This document shows, piece by piece, positions 1 to 6,127 of a stretch of DNA of 7,491 nt (position 1 is its first letter; each line of letters begins with the position of its first letter). Origin of the DNA: Bacteroidota bacterium. GTDB taxonomy: Bacteria; Bacteroidota; Bacteroidia; NS11-12g; UBA9320. The stretch is taken from the NCBI GenBank assembly GCA_947499775.1, contig CANMPY010000085.1, positions 1 through 7,491 of the forward strand, read 5' to 3'. The position numbers and the translations under genes are program-made. The notes beneath the pieces were generated by a model. That model was not told the origin of the DNA and made no database searches. It saw nothing but the letters and a program-made list of their open reading frames with translations.

Positions 1-867
1 AATGGCTCTAACATTGGCTTTGTAGTCTTTCAGTCCTGATTCGGGCTTACCATCTAAGAAATTTTGAAACCATGAATAATTTATAATAAACTCAGTTGAG
101 CTCCAATATTCTTTTGTTGCAAAATTTCCAATCGCTGTTTGATTTAAGTACAGCACATCAAGCTCATCTTTACTTGGCAACGACCAGTCGCTATATCCAT
201 TCAAAACTAAATCGGCGCACAGTTTTGCAGCAATTCCAGCATTTGTGCATTCTGTGGTAATGTCAATAGTGTTTTGTTTTCCTGTTCCTAAAATTTCACC
301 ATCCGCACCTGTGAGGGTTGTTCCAATACATCCCCATGCCGCGCCAATACTTTGATCATAGGATGCAGCAATAATTCCATGGGTTTGGCCTATTATATAG
401 CCTGGATCGCTCACGAGTAAAATGTAGGCTAGTTTGCCGCCTTGAAATGCACTACCAATAACTAAGTCTAAAGTTTTAAATGTTATTTCTGGTCCGTATG
501 AAGTTCCTGCACTATTAATGGCGTAGGCTCTTACATAATATGTTGTATTTGCCATTAGGTTAGGCATTGTTCCAGTATATGCTCCAGAATCTTTGCCATC
601 GATGGTTTTGAAATTCAAGACAGTTGGGCTTTGGGCAGTATTCCAACAAATGCCACTTGAGGTTATTTTTAATCCTCCGTTGCTTGTTATATTTCCTCCA
701 CTTATAGCTGATAAGGGTGTTATAGAGGTAGCTATACTAGTTGTTAAAACTGGGAGTTGTGATACCGGAATTGGCTCCACTATAGCTGGAGTGCAACTTG
801 ACATAAAATTTAAAACCAGTGCAATAAGCACAAAAGGAATAATTGCTATTTTGAATATTTTTTTCAT
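1..867 (-). CDS. Surface lipoprotein with FN3-like domain and DUF1566/Lcl_C-type domain (3' end cut by window edge)
   Basis: I translated this frame by hand. It is open for 289 codons from the ATG at 867-865 to base 1, with no stop. Residues 1-24 form a lipoprotein signal peptide: two lysines, a hydrophobic stretch, then MSSC with Cys25 as the probable lipidated residue. Residues about 40-132 resemble the FN3/Ig-like modules common in Bacteroidota surface proteins (SGGNITSNGG, GICWNT, TTYYVRAYAINSAG, then FKT). Residues about 135-289 resemble the DUF1566/Lcl_C family: NGYSDWSLPSKDEL at about 223-236, YWSSTE at 254-259, and a closing VRAI, which in that family usually sits a few residues before the end. 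So only a short C-terminal tail is probably missing. AAGG lies just upstream of the ATG. The protein is likely anchored in the outer membrane. Its ligand or role is unknown; the domain calls are by motif memory, not by search. Confidence 0.85.
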   Translation of the reverse strand, partial: MKKIFKIAIIPFVLIALVLNFMSSCTPAIVEPIPVSQLPVLTTSIATSITPLSAISGGNITSNGGLKITSSGICWNTAQSPTVLNFKTIDGKDSGAYTGTMPNLMANTTYYVRAYAINSAGTSYGPEITFKTLDLVIGSAFQGGKLAYILLVSDPGYIIGQTHGIIAASYDQSIGAAWGCIGTTLTGADGEILGTGKQNTIDITTECTNAGIAAKLCADLVLNGYSDWSLPSKDELDVLYLNQTAIGNFATKEYWSSTEFIINYSWFQNFLDGKPESGLKDYKANVRAI

Positions 868-1097
868 TTGCCTTAATAATTTTCATTAAATATAAATTGG
901 GCTTTGAATGTATTTAACCTTACTATTTAAAGGTTCATGATTTGGTATCATAAAAAATAAATTCAGCCTGCTTATCAGAAATCTAACAAAAACAAAACGT
1001 TTTAATTCTGGGTGTATTAAGAACTAAGCGTAATGGTTAATGCCTTTTTATACTGATAATTATGAACAAATCTAAGATAAAATTCAAATACTTAGCA

Positions 1098-1118
1098 TTA
1101 TTTAAAATAATTAAATAA
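1098..1118. repeat. Perfect 8-bp inverted repeat, AT-only
   Basis: TTATTTAA (1098-1105) and TTAAATAA (1111-1118) are exact reverse complements separated by 5 nt. All bases are A or T, so chance formation in this AT-rich spacer is quite possible. It lies downstream of the glnN terminator-like hairpin and upstream of the left-edge lipoprotein gene, where an operator or a weak RNA hairpin would be conceivable. Confidence 0.35.
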
Positions 1119-1207
1119 GTTTAAGGAAGCGAATTGATGAAAATGGCCTTAATAAAAAACTCAAAGCCCTTGAGGTTTCAGGTAGGATGATTGAATTATT
1201 CCAATAA
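1115..1207 (+). pseudogene. Possible remnant of a protein C-terminus
   Basis: From 1115 to the TAA at 1205-1207 one plus-strand frame reads as 30 codons, preceded by a stop at 1112-1114 and without an ATG ahead of the charged part. The end of it (IDENGLNKKLKALEVSGR followed by MIELFQ) has the composition of a helical protein tail rather than of translated AT-rich spacer. It could be the decayed end of a lost gene. The same bases include the glnN terminator-like hairpin on the other strand, which explains part of the non-random composition. I could not assign a family. Confidence 0.15.
1154..1178 (-). terminator. Probable intrinsic terminator of glnN
   Basis: Read on the minus strand, about 40 nt after the glnN stop codon, CTCAA and TTGAG form a 5-bp stem (possibly one more G-U pair) around a short GGGCT loop, directly followed by six T residues. 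Three further A-T pairs can extend the base across one mismatch. Position, orientation and T-tract fit a rho-independent terminator ending the glnN transcript before the lipoprotein gene. Confidence 0.55.
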
Positions 1208-1213
1208 ACTGTT

Positions 1214-3385
1214 TTACCTTACAAATAATATTTCTCGGTACTTAGGCAGTTTCCATAAATCATCATCAATAAGATGCTCAAGTTTGTCGGCATGGAATCG
1301 TATCTCGTCAAATGAAGCCTTCACTTTATTGCAATAGGCATGCGCTTTTTGCTTTGTATCGGCAATGGTATTGGCTAATTTTCGTTCATTTACCATGAGG
1401 TCGGTAGCCATTTTTAATGAATTGGTATGATTAGAAATTTCGTTAAGCAATTCTGAAAGTCCATGCGTTGAGGCTTTTGTAGCTCCGGATGATAGCATAG
1501 AATTTATGGTATCAGCCAATGTTTTTTGATATTGAAGCGATGGAGGTAGAATATGTGTATATACCAGTTCGTCCATTATGCGTCCTTCAATTTGTATTTT
1601 TTTAATATAATCTTCAAGTTTTATTTCATAACGCGCGTGAAGTTCTTCTTTGGTGAAAATGCCATTTTTAACAAAGATTGTATTCGCTATTTCACTCAAA
1701 TAAGAATCTAAAGATTCAACAGAGTTTTTTACATTTTCTAATCCTCTTTTTTCGGCTTCTTCAGCCCATTCTTCACTGTACCCATTTCCTTCAAACAATG
1801 CCTTTTCGGAAGCGATTAAATAGCCTTTTAAAACCTCAAATATTGCATCTTCGGTTTTTTTCTTTTTTGCAATAAGCGCGTCTACATCTTGTTTAAATTC
1901 AAGAAGTTGGTTAGCCACTGCGGCGTTTAAGGCAATCATAGGCCTTCCGCAATTTTCACTCGAACCTACTGCTCTAAACTCGAATTTGTTTCCTGTAAAG
2001 GCAAAAGGAGAAGTTCGGTTACGGTCGGTATTATCTTTTAATATTTCAGGAAGATTATGAATCGTGATAACCTCATTATCGGCCGGATCTTTAGATGTTT
2101 TATTATTGGTTTTAAAATCATTTAAAACCTTTGTGAGTGTGCTTCCGATAAATGCCGACATAATAGCAGGCGGTGCTTCGTTTGCACCTAATCTATGATC
2201 GTTGCTCGCACTAGCTATACTTGCTCTTAGCACAGGAGCGCTATCATGAAAAGCTTTTATGGTATTTATAAAAAATGTTAAAAACTGAAGGTTAGAATTT
2301 GGGTTACTTCCTGGAGAAAGTAAATTTACACCTGTATTTGTTATTAAACTCCAGTTATTATGTTTGCCAGAGCCATTTATTCCAGCAAATGGTTTTTCAT
2401 GCAATAAGGATTTAAAGCCATGCTTGCGACCAACTTCTTCCATCAAATCCATCAAAAGTTGATTGTGATCTACGGCTAAATTTATGTCTTCGAACATAGG
2501 AGCACATTCGTATTGGCCTGGCGCTACCTCATTGTGTCGGGTTCTGAGTGGTATTCCTAATTTCATGGATTCCAATTCCAAATCATACATAAAATTGAAT
2601 ACTCTTGATGGGATAGCTCCAAAATAATGATCATCCATTTGTTGTCCCCTTGCTGGAGCATGACCAAAAACAGTTCTACCGGTCATAACCAAATCAGGGC
2701 GTGCATCATACAAGGCTTTATCTACAAGAAAATATTCTTGTTCGATGCCTAAACTTGCACTTACATTATTGACATTTTTATCAAAATAATTACAAACTTG
2801 AGTGGCTGCTTTGTTTAATAAAGCCATTGTTTTTAATAGAGGGGCTTTATAGTCAAGCGCTTCGCCATGATAGGAAACAAAAATTGTTGGAATACATAAG
2901 GTTTTCCCTGATGCTTTTTCCATTATAAATGCAGGGGAACTTGGGTCCCATGCTGTATACCCTCGCGCTTCAAATGTGTTGCGTAATCCTCCACTAGGCA
3001 GGCTACTTGCGTCAGGTTCTTGCTGAACTAATGAGCCTGCTGAAAATTTTTCGATTGCTTTGCCTCCCCATACTTCATAAAAGGAGTCGTGTTTTTCGGC
3101 TGTTAATCCGGTTAGTGGCTGAAACCAATGACTAAAAGAGGTGGCTCCTTTTTCTAAAGCCCATTGTTTCATTCCGTCGGCTATTTTTTGAGCAATATCC
3201 CTTTGGATAGAGCTTCCTGTTTTTGCGGCTTCATTTACCGCTTTTAAGGCATCTTTGCTCATGTATTCTTTCATGGCATCGGGCCCAAAAACATTGGATC
3301 CAAAGAGTGAAGGAATGTCTGAGACGTCAGTTTTTACTTTAGAAATTTTTCGAGATTGGGCAGTTTGTATGGCTTGAAAACGCAT
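1214..3385 (-). CDS. glnN: Glutamine synthetase type III
   Basis: It makes glutamine from glutamate, ammonia and ATP, the main cytoplasmic entry of ammonium into metabolism. The 723-residue length is normal for GSIII and far longer than the GSI (about 450-470) or GSII (about 350) forms. Visible landmarks are GGLRNTFEARGYTAWDPSSP (residues 132-151), typical of GSIII; EQEYFLVD (215-222), with metal-ligand glutamates E215 and E217 by homology; RHNEVAPGQYECAP (283-296); the nucleotide/glutamate-site loop GINGSGKHNNWSL (335-347) with H342; and NKFEFRAVGSSENCGRP (466-482). The C-terminus KYREILFV is also typical of the family. All core motifs look intact. The ATG at 3385-3383 gives the expected N-terminus (MRFQAIQ). 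The gene stands alone, divergent from the YfhO gene; no amtB, glnK or gltB lies in the window. A hairpin covers its start codon and a probable terminator follows it. Confidence 0.97.
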   Translation of the reverse strand: MRFQAIQTAQSRKISKVKTDVSDIPSLFGSNVFGPDAMKEYMSKDALKAVNEAAKTGSSIQRDIAQKIADGMKQWALEKGATSFSHWFQPLTGLTAEKHDSFYEVWGGKAIEKFSAGSLVQQEPDASSLPSGGLRNTFEARGYTAWDPSSPAFIMEKASGKTLCIPTIFVSYHGEALDYKAPLLKTMALLNKAATQVCNYFDKNVNNVSASLGIEQEYFLVDKALYDARPDLVMTGRTVFGHAPARGQQMDDHYFGAIPSRVFNFMYDLELESMKLGIPLRTRHNEVAPGQYECAPMFEDINLAVDHNQLLMDLMEEVGRKHGFKSLLHEKPFAGINGSGKHNNWSLITNTGVNLLSPGSNPNSNLQFLTFFINTIKAFHDSAPVLRASIASASNDHRLGANEAPPAIMSAFIGSTLTKVLNDFKTNNKTSKDPADNEVITIHNLPEILKDNTDRNRTSPFAFTGNKFEFRAVGSSENCGRPMIALNAAVANQLLEFKQDVDALIAKKKKTEDAIFEVLKGYLIASEKALFEGNGYSEEWAEEAEKRGLENVKNSVESLDSYLSEIANTIFVKNGIFTKEELHARYEIKLEDYIKKIQIEGRIMDELVYTHILPPSLQYQKTLADTINSMLSSGATKASTHGLSELLNEISNHTNSLKMATDLMVNERKLANTIADTKQKAHAYCNKVKASFDEIRFHADKLEHLIDDDLWKLPKYREILFVR

Positions 3386-3402
3386 AATAAAAAAGTTATG
3401 CG
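3381..3402 (-). promoter_or_regulatory. Hairpin/inverted repeat containing the glnN start codon
   Basis: CGCATAA (3381-3387) and TTATGCG (3396-3402) are perfect 7-bp inverted repeats around an 8-nt A-rich centre. In the glnN mRNA the 3' arm UUAUGCG includes the AUG start codon, so the RNA could fold with the start codon paired and a U-rich loop. The same symmetry could instead be a protein-binding site on DNA. The structure is seen directly; a regulatory role is inference. Confidence 0.4.
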
Positions 3403-3452
3403 AAGATAGGTTCTGTGAAGCGTTTTTAACCTTTAATTAAGATAATAATTTT

Positions 3453-3489
3453 TCACGGGTTTTGCACAAAATGGTCGTCACGGGTTTTG
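3453..3489. repeat. Exact 12-bp direct repeat, 25-bp period
   Basis: TCACGGGTTTTG occurs at 3453-3464 and again at 3478-3489. The starts are 25 bp apart, so the copies lie roughly on the same helical face offset by 2.4 turns. They sit about 70-105 bp upstream of the glnN start and about 170-205 bp upstream of the YfhO start. An exact 12-mer repeat inside a 270-bp spacer is unlikely by chance, so a tandem regulator site is plausible; no known operator is recognised. The first copy overlaps a small inverted repeat, TTTTG-CA-CAAAA (3460-3471). Confidence 0.5.
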
Positions 3490-3620
3490 AAATTGGAAAA
3501 TCAACCCTTAAATTCAATAAAAAGGCATATCCATTATACTTAATTGGCCGCAAACACGATTTTGTTTTGGTCGCTCTAGTTTTGGGTATTGAAATTTTCA
3601 AAACCTTTTGCCCTTTGTAG
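3471..3620 (+). CDS. Weak candidate small ORF, 49 residues
   Basis: An ATG at 3471 opens 49 codons ending with TAG at 3618-3620; the frame is open back to 3441. The product would start MVVTGFEIGKSTLKF, carry a basic middle, and have a hydrophobic stretch FVLVALVLGIEIF near its end. No ribosome-binding site or promoter is clear, the second copy of the 12-bp repeat lies in its first codons, and the -33 box of the next gene falls in its 3' end. These overlaps favour a chance open frame in regulatory DNA. No family is recognised. Confidence 0.15.
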   Translation: MVVTGFEIGKSTLKFNKKAYPLYLIGRKHDFVLVALVLGIEIFKTFCPL

Positions 3621-3638
3621 ATAATTGATATATGTTTG
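3607..3638 (+). promoter_or_regulatory. Bacteroidota-type promoter of the YfhO-holB operon
   Basis: TTTG at 3607-3610 and TATGTTTG at 3631-3638 are separated by 20 nt, an exact match to the Bacteroidota sigma-factor consensus (TTTG, about 19-21 nt, TAnnTTTG). Transcription would begin near 3643-3646, leaving a leader of only about 12 nt before the ATG at 3657. This decides the start of the YfhO gene: the in-frame TTG at 3636-3638 is inside the -7 box, upstream of the expected transcript start. An imperfect palindrome (TTGAAA, one base, TTTCAA; 3589-3601) lies just upstream and could be an operator. Confidence 0.6.
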
Positions 3639-3656
3639 TGCCTATCTCTTAATTCA

Positions 3657-6101
3657 ATGAAAACGTATCAAAAACAGTTATCTTACATCCTGCCAATTAT
3701 AATTTTTGCGGTTCTTTCTATGCTTTATTTGGCTCCTGCATTTAATGGCAAAGTTGTAAAGCAAGGTGATATTCAGCAATACAGTGGTGCTTCAAAAGAA
3801 ATTTTGGATTATAAAGCTAAAGAAGGCCACGGACCTTTATGGACCAATTCAATGTTTGGAGGAATGCCATCGTATCAGATTTCGTACGAAGCGCCTAATA
3901 ATTATTCAAAATACCTCAGAAGTATCACCCCATTTAAGCATCCCATTAATATGTTGTTTATGGGCATGGTTTTTGCTTTTATTCTGCTCTTAAGTTTTGG
4001 AGTAAACCCATGGATTGCGGCAATAGGAGGTGTGGCCTATGCGTTGGCCAGTTATAATGTTATCTTAATAGAGGCAGGACATAACACAAAATTATATGCC
4101 ATTGCCTATGCGCCATTGTTGCTTACAGGACTTAACATTGTGTTGAATAAAAAATATTTATTAGGTGCCGGAGTTACAGCGGCTGGAATGGCTTTACAAT
4201 TGCAAGCCAATCACTTTCAAATTACCTATTATTTAGGACTAATTATAGGAATGTGGCTATTAGCCGAAGGCATAATGGCTATAAAAAGTAAAGCAATAAA
4301 ATCATTTTTAGTGGCGTGTTCAATTTTTGGGGCAGCCTCTATTATGGGATTAGGAACCAATGCTGTATCCCTATTGTTGACCGAAGAGTATTCGAAAGAA
4401 ACCATTAGGGGGCAATCGGAACTAACTATACTGCCCGACACCACCGCCAAAAAAATAGCAAGTACAGGATTAGATATTGAATATGCATTTGATTGGAGCC
4501 AGGGATGGGAAGATTTGCCAACTATTCTTATTCCAAATTTTGCAGGTGGAGGAAGTGGCACCGAATTGGGGAGTGGCGATGCTACAAAAAAATATTTGCA
4601 ACAAATGGCCGCAAGCCAAGATCAACAGCAAGCGCAGCAAGGGCAATATTATTTAAGCCAAAAAATAAATCCTTGGGCATATTGGGGGGCTCTGCCTTTT
4701 ACATCGGGACCTGTTTACTTTGGGGCATTAATTCTCTTCCTATTTACAGTGGGTATGTTTTATAGTAAAAATCCAACTAAATGGTGGTGGTTTGCTGCAT
4801 TAATTTTATCGCTTATGCTTTCATTAGGCAAAAATTTTATGTCCTTTAACAGCATTCTATTTCATTATTTACCAATGTACAATAAGTTTAGATCGGTAAA
4901 TATGTCTTTGGTTATTGGTCAGATTGCTGTAGCTATTTTTTCAATCCTTTCACTCAACGAAATCTTAAAGGAATCGGCTGATAAAAAAAGACTTAAGCAG
5001 TCGCTACTTAGGGCACTTTATGTAGTTGGGGGATTTTGTATTTTGATGATTTTATATTCAAAAGGTGCCGAATTGGGTGATGCTACTAAAGCACCTGCTG
5101 AGGCTATAGAAGATAGAGGGTCATATATTAGAATGGATGCCCTTCGGTCATTGTTTTTTATTGGCGCTGGTTTCGCCGTATTTTGGTATTATCTAAAAGG
5201 AAAATTATCAACTAACACGAGTATAATAATTGTTGGACTTTTGGTCCTTATAGATTTATGGTCGGTAGATCGCCGGTTTTTAAATGATAAAAGTTGGGAA
5301 AAAGAAAAGACATATACCGCAGGAAACACAACCCCAACTGCTGCCGATCTTCAGATTTTACAGGATAAGAGTTATTACCGTGTTTATGATGCGTCACAAA
5401 ATCCATTTACAAGCGCAAAAGCGTCTTATTTTCACCATTCAATTGGAGGATATCACGCTGCCAAACTTCGCCGTTTTCAGGAAGTAGTTGAATGGCATAT
5501 TGCAAAAAATGATATGGATATTTTAAACATGCTAAACGCCAAGTATTATATTCAACAAGATCAGCAATCGGGGCAAATGGTTGCTATACCCAATCCTGAC
5601 GCGTGTGGCAATGTTTGGTTTGCCAAAGATTTGAAGATAATGGAGAATGCCAATCAGGAAATAAAAGTATTGGGTACTATAAACCCTAAAAATACAGTAC
5701 TGGTTGACAAGCGATACGAAAATCAATTGAAAGGATTTGCAATGAATTACGATTCGTTAAGCGCCATTACTTTCGACACCTATCACCCTGATAAATTAAC
5801 CTATAGCAGCAATTCTAAAACATCGCAATTGGCTGTTTTTTCCGAAATGTATTATAATGACGGAAAAGGGTGGAATGCCTATATAGATGGTAAAAAAGTT
5901 TCGCATTTTCGCTGCGATTATATTTTGCGGGGTATGATAATTCCTGCAGGTACGCATAAAATAGAATTCCGTTTTGAACCAGCAATTTTGCAAAGTGCTT
6001 CTAATATTGCCATGATCAGCAATATTGGAATGTATATTTTGTTGCTTATTGGTTTGGGGTCCATGGTTATGAAATTGAAAAGTAAAGAAATTACGGTGTA
6101 A
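3657..6101 (+). CDS. YfhO-family polytopic membrane protein (probable GT-C type glycosyltransferase)
   Basis: The 814-residue product matches my knowledge of the YfhO family (PF09586) as found in Bacteroidota. I count about 13 hydrophobic segments: near residues 9-28, 97-116, 118-140, 146-163, 189-209, 216-241, 350-369, 376-391, 415-433, 451-467, 497-513, 520-536 and a last one at about 783-804. Family-like motifs are KQGDIQQY (D38, in the first outer loop, where GT-C enzymes keep a catalytic acidic residue), PLWTNSMFGGMPSYQ (60-74), NHFQITYY (185-192), FTSGPVYFGA (348-357), LPMYNKFRSVNM (405-416) and SIGGYHAAKLRRFQE (595-609). Residues about 540-780 form a soluble, probably periplasmic domain. 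A glutamine-rich run lies at 315-332. In Bacillus, YfhO works in lipoteichoic acid glycosylation; that polymer is absent here, so donor and acceptor are unknown. I chose the ATG at 3657 over the TTG at 3636 because the latter lies in the -7 box. holB follows after 26 bp. Confidence 0.9.
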   Translation: MKTYQKQLSYILPIIIFAVLSMLYLAPAFNGKVVKQGDIQQYSGASKEILDYKAKEGHGPLWTNSMFGGMPSYQISYEAPNNYSKYLRSITPFKHPINMLFMGMVFAFILLLSFGVNPWIAAIGGVAYALASYNVILIEAGHNTKLYAIAYAPLLLTGLNIVLNKKYLLGAGVTAAGMALQLQANHFQITYYLGLIIGMWLLAEGIMAIKSKAIKSFLVACSIFGAASIMGLGTNAVSLLLTEEYSKETIRGQSELTILPDTTAKKIASTGLDIEYAFDWSQGWEDLPTILIPNFAGGGSGTELGSGDATKKYLQQMAASQDQQQAQQGQYYLSQKINPWAYWGALPFTSGPVYFGALILFLFTVGMFYSKNPTKWWWFAALILSLMLSLGKNFMSFNSILFHYLPMYNKFRSVNMSLVIGQIAVAIFSILSLNEILKESADKKRLKQSLLRALYVVGGFCILMILYSKGAELGDATKAPAEAIEDRGSYIRMDALRSLFFIGAGFAVFWYYLKGKLSTNTSIIIVGLLVLIDLWSVDRRFLNDKSWEKEKTYTAGNTTPTAADLQILQDKSYYRVYDASQNPFTSAKASYFHHSIGGYHAAKLRRFQEVVEWHIAKNDMDILNMLNAKYYIQQDQQSGQMVAIPNPDACGNVWFAKDLKIMENANQEIKVLGTINPKNTVLVDKRYENQLKGFAMNYDSLSAITFDTYHPDKLTYSSNSKTSQLAVFSEMYYNDGKGWNAYIDGKKVSHFRCDYILRGMIIPAGTHKIEFRFEPAILQSASNIAMISNIGMYILLLIGLGSMVMKLKSKEITV

Positions 6102-6127
6102 TTTTTTTATTAAATCAAATTTAAGCT

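Larger units (their letters stand above)
868..1213. other. AT-rich intergenic region between glnN and the left-edge lipoprotein gene
   Basis: This spacer of about 346 bp separates two minus-strand genes. It should contain the 3' end of the glnN transcript and the promoter of the lipoprotein gene. Besides the terminator, inverted repeat and possible coding remnant listed separately, the minus strand carries TAGATTTG (1074 down to 1067), an exact match to the Bacteroidota -7 consensus TAnnTTTG. No TTG box lies at the usual 19-21 nt upstream of it, and it would give a leader of about 190 nt. No convincing promoter was found closer to the ATG. No RNA gene was recognised. Confidence 0.6.

Noticed and set aside
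593..889. Plus-strand open frame of 98 codons
   Set aside because: It lies almost wholly opposite the left-edge lipoprotein, which has a signal peptide and recognisable domains; this frame shows none.
1067..1074. TAGATTTG on the minus strand as the promoter of the left-edge lipoprotein gene
   Set aside because: The -7 consensus is exact, but no TTG box lies 19-21 nt upstream and the leader would be about 190 nt, so I did not list it as a promoter.
1678..1875. Plus-strand open frame inside glnN
   Set aside because: It is antisense to an intact, highly conserved part of glutamine synthetase and shows no domain or start signal of its own.
3636..3656. Seven-residue N-terminal extension of the YfhO protein from a TTG start
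   Set aside because: The TTG is inside the predicted -7 promoter box, and the ATG at 3657 gives a normal membrane-protein N-terminus.
4591..4655. Glutamine-rich stretch in the YfhO protein as a repeat expansion
   Set aside because: The codons are mixed (CAA and CAG with other residues between), it lies in a loop that varies in this family, and no repeat unit is visible.
4229..4765. Open frames on both strands (4229-4561 minus, 4493-4765 plus) inside the YfhO gene
   Set aside because: They are in other frames of a continuous 814-codon gene with family motifs and show no own signals.
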